From an uncultured Clostridia bacterium (GTDB taxonomy: Bacteria; Bacillota; Clostridia; UBA1381), in NCBI GenBank assembly GCA_905236685.1, contig CAJOPD010000120.1, positions 1 through 11,708 of the forward strand: a DNA stretch of 11,708 nucleotides. The letters are read 5' to 3'. Shown here in pieces: positions 1-7,596 of this stretch. The notes beneath the pieces are model-generated. The model had not been told where the DNA came from, did not search any database, and saw nothing but the letters and a program-made list of their open reading frames with translations. The stretch's first letter is position 1, and each line of letters starts with the position of its first letter. The position numbers and the translations under genes are program-made.

Positions 1-15
1 AAACTAAAAATAAGC

Positions 16-28
16 AATTGTTACAATT
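16..28. promoter_or_regulatory. Palindrome over the -35 box, possible operator
   Basis: AATTGT-T-ACAATT is a perfect 6-base inverted repeat around one central base, and it covers the -35 hexamer. A repressor bound here would block RNA polymerase, so it is a candidate operator. The region is very AT-rich and only one copy is visible, so chance is a real alternative. It does not match the catabolite-repression (cre) consensus. No regulator gene is in the window. Confidence 0.3.
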
Positions 29-46
29 TAATATATTGTGTATAAT
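18..46 (+). promoter_or_regulatory. Sigma-A-type promoter of the LRR/glycosidase operon
   Basis: A -35 box TTGTTA (18-23, four of six consensus bases) and a perfect -10 box TATAAT (41-46) are separated by exactly 17 bases. Transcription should begin near base 53, giving a leader of about 30 nt before the ATG at 83. It is the only convincing promoter I see. All later genes start 13-22 bases after, or overlapping, the previous gene, so this promoter probably serves the whole unit. No terminator or riboswitch-like structure fits in the short leader. Confidence 0.75.
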
Positions 47-68
47 AAACAAAAAGTATTGCTTAAAA

Positions 69-74
69 AAGGAG
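69..74 (+). promoter_or_regulatory. Ribosome binding site that fixes the start of gene 1
   Basis: AAGGAG lies 8 bases before the ATG at 83. The same frame is open back to a GTG at 38, but that codon abuts the -10 box and lies upstream of the predicted transcription start, so it could not be in the mRNA. The ATG at 83 also puts a clean signal peptide at the N-terminus. The 18-base stretch 69-86 differs at one base from 11461-11478, before the paralogous gene 5. Confidence 0.8.
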
Positions 75-82
75 ATGTCTTT

Positions 83-3000
83 ATGAGGAGAAAACTATTA
101 GGACTGTTTACGGTGCTATGTATGCTAACAGCACTTGTTGTGCCCGTATCGGTTTCAGCTGCTTCGGCAGGAGATACCTTTACAGCGGGTGATTTTACAT
201 ATACGGTGCTGACCGATACATCAACCGTTAAACTGACAAGCATTGCGGCAGCGTCCCTGTCGGGTGCGGTTACGATTCCGAGCACGGTATCTGACGGCTC
301 GGCAAGCTATACCGTAACACAGCTCGGTGACGCGTTTAAGTGTACTACTGCTGCTTTGGAAGCCAAAACGGTAGGTATGACAAGCCTTACCCTTCCCGAT
401 ACTATTACAAAGTTTACTGGCACAGCTCAGTTTTACGCTTGTAAAGGTCTGACAAGCATTCATCTTCCGTCAGCTCTTACAGGCGATGGGACGGGAACGG
501 GATATCTTACGACTAGCTTCCGGTATTGTAACAATCTGGCATCTGTTGAGATTCCCAGCGGCATAACAAAGCTTTACGGAACATTTAGAAATTCGGCTGT
601 GCGCACAGTCACTTTGAAAAGTACATCACAGGCAGATTTCTTTGGTAGTTCAGGTACAGTAGATGCGAGAGCATGGACGGACGGGACAACAGGGATAACA
701 ATACGCTATCCGTCAACAGGTACAGCCCCGACAAGAACTGGTACATCATTTACTGCAACAGTACAGCAATATACTGTGGCAGGGGCAACTTTTACATCGG
801 GCGATTTTACATATACGGTAAATGCCGGATCATCAACTGTTACACTTACCTCAATCGCAGCAGCATCACTATCAGGTGCTGTTACCGTTCCGAGTACAGT
901 AACATATAGCGCAACTACATATACAGTAACACAGCTTGGTGACGCATTCAAAAACCAAGGCGCAAAAACATCGGGAATTACAAGCATTACCCTTCCCGAT
1001 ACTATTACAAAGTTTACTGGCACGGCACAGTTTTACGGCTGTTCGGGACTTACATCTATACACCTTCCGTCAGCTCTTACAGGAGATAATACGGGAACGG
1101 GTTTTCTTACAAGTACATTTATGTATTGTTCCAGTCTGGCATCTGTTGAAATTCCCAGCGGCATAACAAAGTTTTACGGAACATTTAGGAATTCGGCTGT
1201 ACGCACAGTTACCTTAACAAGTACATCACAGGCGGATTTCTACGCAGGTTCAGGTACAACAGCAGCAAGAGCGTGGACAGACGGCATAACGGGAATAAAA
1301 ATTTACTATCCATATGGCGGCACAGCTCCTACAAGAATAACAGGCTCGTTTACCGCAACGGCAGAAACTTACGGCGGCAGTGCTCCGTCGGCTTTTGAGT
1401 ACGGCGACTTTGCATACTCTGTGGTTACCGATACTACCGATATCAAGGTTACTGGATTTGCGGCAGGCGCAGACCCGACGGGTGCAAAGACAATACCTGC
1501 AACAGTAACATATGATGATGTTGAATACACCGTTATTACAGTTTCCGGCAGTGCGTTCCAGAATCAAACAGGCATCACAAGCATTACGCTGCCGAACACG
1601 GTAACAACGATAGGAAACAGCGCATTCAAAGGCTGTACAGGTCTTACAAGCTTTAATATGCCTGATTCGGTAACAAGGATAGGAAGCAATGTGTTTATGG
1701 ATTGCTCCAATCTTGCGAGCGTGCACCTTTCAAGCAACCTTGAAAGAGATACAAACGGAAACAGACAGCTTATAGGTACTTTCAAAAACTGTACCGCATT
1801 AACGACGGTCAGAGTTCCCGCAGGTATGGATACCTTAGCAAATACCTTTAACGGCTCGGGAGTTACCAACATTATACTGATGAGGGTAGGAAGTACACAA
1901 TTCCCCGGCAGTACCTATGTACCTGTTGATGATTTCAGTACCGTAAAGGTATATGTGATAGAAGGTGGTGCAGTAGGAGGAACTTCGGCATCAAGTATCG
2001 TAGCCTCGAATAAGTTTGTCCACGACGGACAGATGTATTACAAAGCAACAGGCGATGATACCGCAACGGCAATGGGACCGCTTCCTGATGTAACCTTGAC
2101 GGGGGCTGTAACAATACCGTCTAAGATAGGTAACTACACAATTAACAGAATAAATGACCAGGCTTTTGCAACTTACCTTAATCAGCATTGTGAATACATT
2201 ACATCAATGACAGTTCCTGATACGGTAACAGCAATAGGCATTAATGTATTTTACGGCGAATCAGCACTTGAAAGCATAACCCTTTCCAAAAATCTGACAG
2301 GAACCTTGCACGGCACATTCTATGGCTGCACAAGCCTTACATCTATAACAATACCTGAGGGTATTGACACTCTTCATATGACATTTAATGGTTGTTCGGC
2401 ATTAACAACGGTTAAACTGCCGAGCACAATAACTACAATAAGAAAAAGAGCATTTTACGGCTGTTCGAGCCTTGCAGGTCTTGCAATTCCCGATACTGTT
2501 ACAAGCGTAACGGACTATGGAGATACGACTGGTACAGTATTCCCGAACACAGGATTTTTACTTACCGTTATGAACCCGAGCACAGCGTATGATTATGCGA
2601 GGTCATACAGTATACCGTATGTTGTTGCAGGATATTTCATTATGGACGGCACAGCGATAACAGGCACAAACTTCCGTATCAGCGGTAATTTTGAAATTCC
2701 GAATACTGTGACGGAAATAAGAACGAATGCATTTGCAGGTCAGGACGGATTAGCTGTACTTACCGTTCCGAATTCGGTAACAACCATTGCGGCGGACGCT
2801 TTTGACGGTGCTACAAGCGAAGACTTTGCAGTACTTTTGAAGAGTACAAGTCCCGTATATTCGACTATTAAAGGAAGAACTACTTCAATGATAGTTGAGG
2901 ACGCTACAACAGGTATTCAGTATAAGCGCGCTAAAAATGCTTCCTCATTTACGGCATACGGCGTTGCTGACGGAAGTTCTGTAAGCGGAGCTTTGAATAT

Positions 3001-4579
3001 TTCGACCTATGACGGTACTAATATAACAGCTGTCGGTGAGCGTGCATTTGAAAATCAGACAGGAATTACCTCGCTCACGATAGGAAATACGGTTACAAGC
3101 CTTGGAGATTACGCTTTTGCGGGCTGTACAGGACTTGTAAGCGCTGACCTTACCGATAATATCACAGGTGAAATGATAGGAACATTCTCCGGCTGTACCG
3201 CGCTTACAAATGCGGATATCCCGAGCGGTGTAACCTTGTTAAAAGAAACATATGTGGGCACTGCAATTAAAAAGGCGGTAATCCCGAGCGGCGTTGAATC
3301 GCTTTTGGACGACACTTTTGCATCTTGTAACAACCTTAAAACCGTTGTTATTCCTGCATCCGTAACCGATATTGCAGGCTGGGTAGGATTTAAGAACGAA
3401 ACCAGGGAAGATGCAGAGTATGTAGCTCCCGCATCAGGTAAGACTTGGACCAACAATCCGTTAAGAAATGCAAATAATGCAGACCTTGCTGTTGTTGCAC
3501 CGCAAGGCTCGGCAGGCGAACGGTTTGCATACGCATCAGGCATAAAATATATTGATGCTGCAAACGGAAGTGTTTATGTTTCAATTCCGAAGTTCAATGC
3601 TGATGCAAAAACACTTTCGCTTTCTGCAAGGTCATTAGGAACAGATGATGAATTTACAGTTTTCGCAGCAATGTATGACGGCGACGAGTTGGTAAGACTT
3701 GAAAAAGCCGATGTTACAGCGGAGAACAGCGTTGTTAACATAAGCAGTACATTGACCTCTTACGAAGACGGTATGAATATCAGAGTATTTGCGTGGGACG
3801 GCACTACAATGATACCTGTGCACGACCCGATTGATGTTTCCGAGCCAAATCCGCTTAAAATTCTGGTACTCGGTAACTCTATCTCATTGCATGGTTCGTC
3901 TTCGGGCGTAGGCTGGTTCGCACCGGACGGTCAGGGTATGGCGGCGACAAGTCTTGATAAGGATTTTGCCCATGTGACGCTTAGCAAAGCACAGCAGGAA
4001 AATCCAAATGTAGAGATGAAGATCACATCTGGTTGGTCGCTTGAAGCAAATTTTGACCAGTGGGAGACATTGATTCCTTCTGAATATCAGACATCTGTTG
4101 ATTATGGAGCTGATATAATAATTGTTGAAATCGGCGAAAATATCAATAATAATGAGAATGAAGGCTCATTGGGCGGAAACTTTGATAATCCAAATCTATT
4201 TACACAGACTGATTGCGAAAATATAGTAAACGCGTTCAGAAAGAACGACAGCGTTCCTGTAATCTTACTGACAAGTATGATGAGTAATAAGACCTGGGTT
4301 GTTAACAGCAAGGGCAATGCTGCAAGTGATAACGACGGCTGGTATTATGTAAATTTCAGCAATACGGCAGATTACCCGACACCGTTTGCGGAAGGTAAGA
4401 ACAAGTGTTATTATCTAACCGATAACCAAATTGAAGAGGGTATTGAAAACGGTACATTCCATGATGGTGTTGCAATTGGTTCGGGCGTTTATGTTCACCC
4501 TGGTAACAACGGTATGAGAGCTATGGCAAATGCTATATGGATGTATCTGGAAAAAATTATTAACGATTTATCTTATTAA
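83..4579 (+). CDS. Secreted BspA-like LRR protein with C-terminal SGNH/GDSL hydrolase domain
   Basis: 1498 residues. An N-terminal signal peptide (MRRK, a hydrophobic stretch to about residue 25, likely cleavage after VSA at 26) marks it as exported. Residues ~29-1100 are LRR_5-type units (repeated 'LTSITLPxTVTxIGxxAFxGC' style) in several modules, most opened by a 'GDFTYTV'-like strand. Two modules, ~29-226 and ~233-426, are near copies. Residues ~1160-1251 look like the small Ig-like domain of many clostridial secreted proteins ('VFAAMYDGDELV', 'VFAWDG'). Residues ~1257-1495 form an SGNH hydrolase: block I GNSIS with Ser1266, a GMAATSLDKDF segment, block III GEN (1351-1353) and block V HPGNNGM with His1472. 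The Asp normally three residues before that His is Val1469. SGNH enzymes commonly deacylate polysaccharides; substrate and activity here are inferred. There is no LPxTG, dockerin or S-layer motif at the C-terminus, so it may be released or held by its repeats. It is first in the operon, 22 bases before the alpha-mannosidase gene. Confidence 0.88.
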   Translation: MRRKLLGLFTVLCMLTALVVPVSVSAASAGDTFTAGDFTYTVLTDTSTVKLTSIAAASLSGAVTIPSTVSDGSASYTVTQLGDAFKCTTAALEAKTVGMTSLTLPDTITKFTGTAQFYACKGLTSIHLPSALTGDGTGTGYLTTSFRYCNNLASVEIPSGITKLYGTFRNSAVRTVTLKSTSQADFFGSSGTVDARAWTDGTTGITIRYPSTGTAPTRTGTSFTATVQQYTVAGATFTSGDFTYTVNAGSSTVTLTSIAAASLSGAVTVPSTVTYSATTYTVTQLGDAFKNQGAKTSGITSITLPDTITKFTGTAQFYGCSGLTSIHLPSALTGDNTGTGFLTSTFMYCSSLASVEIPSGITKFYGTFRNSAVRTVTLTSTSQADFYAGSGTTAARAWTDGITGIKIYYPYGGTAPTRITGSFTATAETYGGSAPSAFEYGDFAYSVVTDTTDIKVTGFAAGADPTGAKTIPATVTYDDVEYTVITVSGSAFQNQTGITSITLPNTVTTIGNSAFKGCTGLTSFNMPDSVTRIGSNVFMDCSNLASVHLSSNLERDTNGNRQLIGTFKNCTALTTVRVPAGMDTLANTFNGSGVTNIILMRVGSTQFPGSTYVPVDDFSTVKVYVIEGGAVGGTSASSIVASNKFVHDGQMYYKATGDDTATAMGPLPDVTLTGAVTIPSKIGNYTINRINDQAFATYLNQHCEYITSMTVPDTVTAIGINVFYGESALESITLSKNLTGTLHGTFYGCTSLTSITIPEGIDTLHMTFNGCSALTTVKLPSTITTIRKRAFYGCSSLAGLAIPDTVTSVTDYGDTTGTVFPNTGFLLTVMNPSTAYDYARSYSIPYVVAGYFIMDGTAITGTNFRISGNFEIPNTVTEIRTNAFAGQDGLAVLTVPNSVTTIAADAFDGATSEDFAVLLKSTSPVYSTIKGRTTSMIVEDATTGIQYKRAKNASSFTAYGVADGSSVSGALNISTYDGTNITAVGERAFENQTGITSLTIGNTVTSLGDYAFAGCTGLVSADLTDNITGEMIGTFSGCTALTNADIPSGVTLLKETYVGTAIKKAVIPSGVESLLDDTFASCNNLKTVVIPASVTDIAGWVGFKNETREDAEYVAPASGKTWTNNPLRNANNADLAVVAPQGSAGERFAYASGIKYIDAANGSVYVSIPKFNADAKTLSLSARSLGTDDEFTVFAAMYDGDELVRLEKADVTAENSVVNISSTLTSYEDGMNIRVFAWDGTTMIPVHDPIDVSEPNPLKILVLGNSISLHGSSSGVGWFAPDGQGMAATSLDKDFAHVTLSKAQQENPNVEMKITSGWSLEANFDQWETLIPSEYQTSVDYGADIIIVEIGENINNNENEGSLGGNFDNPNLFTQTDCENIVNAFRKNDSVPVILLTSMMSNKTWVVNSKGNAASDNDGWYYVNFSNTADYPTPFAEGKNKCYYLTDNQIEEGIENGTFHDGVAIGSGVYVHPGNNGMRAMANAIWMYLEKIINDLSY
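167..760 (+). repeat. Tandem intragenic duplication, copy 1
   Basis: Encodes residues 29-226 of gene 1. It aligns with 779-1360 along its whole length. The offset is about 612 bases in the first part and exactly 600 bases later, because copy 1 carries four extra residues near KCTTAALEAK. The longest exact match I read is 387-423 with 987-1023 (37 bases). The similarity reaches the nucleotide level, so this is a recent duplication or is kept alike by recombination; it is not just shared LRR fold. Confidence 0.9.
276..310 (+). repeat. 35-base sequence shared exactly with the start of gene 5
   Basis: Bases 276-310 in gene 1 (encoding the region around STVSDGSASY) are identical to 11674-11708, the last 35 bases of the window. 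Copy 2 of the internal duplication does not carry the SDGSASY coding, so the match is specific to copy 1. Confidence 0.9.
779..1360 (+). repeat. Tandem intragenic duplication, copy 2
   Basis: Encodes residues 233-426 of gene 1 and is the partner of 167-760. It ends in the same TAPTR...FTAT tail as copy 1. The following module (residues ~434-600) begins with the related EYGDFAYSV strand but is clearly diverged, so only the first two modules are a recent pair. Confidence 0.9.
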
Positions 4580-4601
4580 AAGCTAAAATTGGAGTTTACT
4601 T

Positions 4602-7583
4602 ATGGATTTTATATTTAAAAAAATCAAGGCGATGAATGATAAGCTTAACAGTCTGAGGACTGTTAAGAGCACGCCGCTTGACTATTATTATACAGACACG
4701 GTAGGATATAAAAAGGGGAATTATCCCAAAAGTGATGTCACTTGGTATCCTGCACCCGAAAATCATATTTTTGGCGGTGTCGATGAACATAGATGGATAA
4801 AGGTAGCGGTAAACTCCACTCCCAAGGCGGACGGAAAGGAATTGCGCCTTTCCGTCCGTACAGGACGGGAAAGCCAATGGGACGCGAGAAATGTTCAGTT
4901 TTTGGTATATATTGACGGAAAAGCCGTGGGCGCTTTTGACACAAAGCATACTTGGCTCCCGCTTGAATTTGAAAGAGAATATGAAATATACCTGTATCTT
5001 TATACAGGGTTAGTGGGCGGAACTTTTAATATTGATTTTTCGCTCAACATTGTCGATGTTGAAACAGAGGCACTTTATTATGATATAAATGTACCTTTTT
5101 CGGTGCTTAAAGTCTTAGATGAAAAATCTGAGGACTACATAAAAATAAGAGATTGTTTAGATAAAGCTTTGCTTTATCTTGATTTGCGTTATGCCCATTC
5201 TTCCGATTATTACCGCGGAATTGAAGATGCAAGAAGATATTTAAAAGAGGAGTTTTACGGCAAAATCTGCGGAAAATCGGAAAGGATACTAAGCTGTATC
5301 GGTCATACTCATATCGATGTTGCGTGGCGCTGGACTGTTCAGCAGTCCCGTGAAAAAGCCCAAAGGAGCTTTGCAACGGTAATCAATATGATGAAACGGT
5401 ACAAGGACTATAAATTTATGTCAAGCCAGCCCCAGCTTTACGATTTTGTTAAGCAGGAGGACCCCGAGCTTTACGCCGAGATTAAAAAGGCGGTAAAGGA
5501 CGGCAGATGGGAAGTTGAGGGGGCAATGTGGCTTGAAGCCGACACAAATCTTGCGAGCGGCGAAAGTTTAATCAGGCAAATTATTTTCGGAAAGCGTTTT
5601 ATGAAAGAGGAATTTGGCGTTGACAGCAAAATTCTGTGGCTTCCCGATGTTTTCGGATATAGTGCTGCGCTGCCGCAGATTATGCAAAAATGCGGCGTGG
5701 ACAAATTTTTTACAACTAAAATGGAATGGAATGAATCAAACAAAATGCCCAACGATGTATTCGTTTGGGAGGGTATAGACGGCAGCAAGGTTTTTGCCAT
5801 ATTCGAGCCTCTTTACGCGGCGGAATTAAACCCTAAATTTGCGTTTGATTTTGATAATAAATTTAAAAATAAATCGCTCACTTCTCGTGAAATAATAACC
5901 TTCGGCTTTGCAGACGGAGGCGGCGGACCTACATATGAGATGATGGAGAATTTTGAGCGGTTAAAATACGGTATTCCTTCAATGCCGAAGGCAGTAATGC
6001 AGACGGCGGGTGAGTTTTTTTATGATGTAAAAAAGGAATTTGATAAAAATACCGAAGAATTGAAGGTTATGCCGAAATGGCTGGGAGAAATGTACCTTGA
6101 AACGCATAGAGGCACGCTTACTTCTATGGCAAAAAACAAGAAAAATAACCGCAAAAGCGAGCTTTTATATATGTCGGCTGAGGCGGCGGCGGTAATGGCT
6201 GAAATTTACTGTAATAAGCCATATCCGCAAAAGGTATTTAACGAAAATATTGAAAAAATTCTGCTTAATCAGTTTCACGATATTATCCCGGGCTCATCTA
6301 TAAAGGAAGTTTATGATGTTAGCGACAGGGAATACGAGGAAATTTTGAAAAACGGTGAGGAAATCTTAGGTGACAGTCTAAACAAAATAGCAAATTCCAT
6401 AAATTGCGACGACGGAATATTTGTTTATAACCCCTCGCCCTTTGAAAGAAGCGAGTATATCGCATTTGACGGTGAGCTTTATTATGCGGACAAGATAATG
6501 CCGCATGGCTACTGCGTAATACCGAAAAAGGCGGTAAAGCAAGAGGTTGTCGTTTCGGATTTTTGTATTGAAAATGATAAAATCAAGGTTTCCTTTGATA
6601 AAAACTACAACATAGTTTCGGTTTTCGATAAAGAGGAGCAAAGGGAAGTAATAGAGGAAGGCGAAACAGGAAACAGGCTTGTTATCTATGAGGATTATCC
6701 GTGGATTCACGATGCATGGGATATAGCCAAGTATTATAACCAGAAGAAATGGTATATAGACGCCTTTGAAACTGCCGAATTTTTACAAAACGGCATAAAG
6801 ATTACGAGAAAATATCAGTCCTCGTTAATCACGCAGGAGATTACTCTCAGTAAGGGCTCAAAGCGTATTGATTTTAAGACCTTTGTCGATTGGAAAGAGG
6901 ACCATGTTCTTTTAAAAACAGAATTCCCCGTTGCAATCAGAAATGACGAGGCGGTCTATGATATTCAGTTCGGAAACATAAAGCGTCCGACGCATAAAAA
7001 CACATCTTGGGACGAGGCAAAATTCGAGGTTTGCGGTCATAAATGGGCTGACCTGTCAGAAGGCAATTACGGCGTAAGCCTTCTGAATGACTGCAAGTAC
7101 GGTTACAGCATTTATGAAAACACTATGGCGCTGTCGCTCTTAAAAGCCGCAACCGACCCAAATCCGCAGGCGGATAGATGCACACACGAATTTACATACT
7201 CTCTCTATCCGCACACGAGTGATTTTAAAGGCGGCAGAACGGTGCAGGAGGGATATGCGCTTAATATGCCTCTGGTTGTGCGCGAGATTAAAAAATCAAA
7301 CGGAACAATGCCCGATAGCTACTCCTTTGTCCGTTCAAACCGTGACAATATCGTAATTGAAACGGTTAAGAAGTCGGAGGACGGAAATGATGTAATAGTA
7401 AGGCTCTATGATGCGCATAACATAAAATGCAACGCGGAAATAATCGCAGGCTTTGATTATAAAGAGGTTTATCTTTGCGATATGCTTGAAAATAATATTG
7501 AAAAACTTGATAGTAAAAACGGTGTAACTACCGTCAAGGTGGGCAATTTTGAAATTGTGACGCTAAAATTCTGCACAAAATAG
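4602..7583 (+). CDS. GH38 alpha-mannosidase
   Basis: 993 residues, within the usual range for bacterial and cytosolic class II alpha-mannosidases, which release mannose from alpha-linked oligosaccharides with retention and a metal ion. Residues ~50-170 look like the N-terminal beta-rich region. The catalytic barrel spans about 228-480, with GHTHIDVAWRW (metal ligands His237 and Asp239) and WLPDVFGYSAALPQI (nucleophile and ligand Asp349). The middle helical region includes the conserved METY-like 'EMYLETHRGT' stretch (~496-505) and NQFHDIIPGSS (ligand His559). The C-terminal beta-sandwich follows from ~610. All four expected metal/catalytic positions are present. There is no signal peptide, so it should act in the cytoplasm on imported oligosaccharides. 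GGAG at 4591-4594 precedes the ATG by 7 bases. The linkage preference (alpha-1,2/1,3/1,6) cannot be read from sequence. Its first 260 bases hold three inverted repeats. Confidence 0.94.
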   Translation: MDFIFKKIKAMNDKLNSLRTVKSTPLDYYYTDTVGYKKGNYPKSDVTWYPAPENHIFGGVDEHRWIKVAVNSTPKADGKELRLSVRTGRESQWDARNVQFLVYIDGKAVGAFDTKHTWLPLEFEREYEIYLYLYTGLVGGTFNIDFSLNIVDVETEALYYDINVPFSVLKVLDEKSEDYIKIRDCLDKALLYLDLRYAHSSDYYRGIEDARRYLKEEFYGKICGKSERILSCIGHTHIDVAWRWTVQQSREKAQRSFATVINMMKRYKDYKFMSSQPQLYDFVKQEDPELYAEIKKAVKDGRWEVEGAMWLEADTNLASGESLIRQIIFGKRFMKEEFGVDSKILWLPDVFGYSAALPQIMQKCGVDKFFTTKMEWNESNKMPNDVFVWEGIDGSKVFAIFEPLYAAELNPKFAFDFDNKFKNKSLTSREIITFGFADGGGGPTYEMMENFERLKYGIPSMPKAVMQTAGEFFYDVKKEFDKNTEELKVMPKWLGEMYLETHRGTLTSMAKNKKNNRKSELLYMSAEAAAVMAEIYCNKPYPQKVFNENIEKILLNQFHDIIPGSSIKEVYDVSDREYEEILKNGEEILGDSLNKIANSINCDDGIFVYNPSPFERSEYIAFDGELYYADKIMPHGYCVIPKKAVKQEVVVSDFCIENDKIKVSFDKNYNIVSVFDKEEQREVIEEGETGNRLVIYEDYPWIHDAWDIAKYYNQKKWYIDAFETAEFLQNGIKITRKYQSSLITQEITLSKGSKRIDFKTFVDWKEDHVLLKTEFPVAIRNDEAVYDIQFGNIKRPTHKNTSWDEAKFEVCGHKWADLSEGNYGVSLLNDCKYGYSIYENTMALSLLKAATDPNPQADRCTHEFTYSLYPHTSDFKGGRTVQEGYALNMPLVVREIKKSNGTMPDSYSFVRSNRDNIVIETVKKSEDGNDVIVRLYDAHNIKCNAEIIAGFDYKEVYLCDMLENNIEKLDSKNGVTTVKVGNFEIVTLKFCTK
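4644..4667 (+). repeat. Inverted repeat, 10-bp stem, early in the GH38 gene
   Basis: Arms CTTAACAGTC (4644-4653) and GACTGTTAAG (4658-4667) are perfectly complementary around a 4-base loop TGAG. It lies about 40 bases after the gene 2 start, in codons ~15-22. No T-run follows, so it is not a typical terminator. It could fold in the mRNA or be a protein-binding palindrome, and the role is unknown. Confidence 0.7.
4730..4743 (+). repeat. Short palindrome in the GH38 gene
   Basis: AAGTGA-TG-TCACTT is a perfect 6-base inverted repeat with a 2-base centre. Taken alone it is easily chance. It is listed because it lies between two longer inverted repeats at 4644-4667 and 4828-4858. Confidence 0.4.
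4828..4858 (+). repeat. Inverted repeat, 12-bp GC-rich stem, inside the GH38 gene
   Basis: Arms CGGACGGAAAGG (4828-4839) and CCTTTCCGTCCG (4847-4858) are perfectly complementary with a 7-base loop. A near copy of the first arm, GGACGGGAAAG, follows at 4863-4873. It could pair with the second arm instead, giving two alternative folds. There is no T-run after it. This is the strongest hairpin I found in the window; it lies in coding sequence for residues ~76-86. Confidence 0.7.
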
Positions 7584-7596
7584 ACGGAGAGAAACT

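Noticed and set aside
38..82. N-terminal extension of gene 1 from a GTG at 38
   Set aside because: The codon abuts the -10 box and is upstream of the predicted transcription start. The ATG at 83 has a good ribosome binding site and gives a clean signal peptide.
167..1360. Duplication as an insertion sequence or mobile element
   Set aside because: It contains no transposase, has no flanking target duplication and keeps the reading frame as protein modules.
706..1726. Overlapping minus-strand open frames opposite the LRR repeats
   Set aside because: They mirror the repetitive coding sequence of gene 1, lack ribosome binding sites and resemble no family.
167..3400. Regularly repeated short motifs suggestive of a CRISPR or satellite array
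   Set aside because: The repeats are in frame, diverged and encode LRR_5 units. There are no fixed repeats with unique spacers.
4828..4858. Hairpin as an intrinsic terminator
   Set aside because: No T-run follows either arm, and the sequence is inside an intact gene followed by closely spaced genes.
4596..4949. Minus-strand open frame of 117 codons opposite the start of the GH38 gene
   Set aside because: It lies wholly under a gene with complete GH38 motifs and has no recognisable domain. The inverted repeats there explain some of the base composition.
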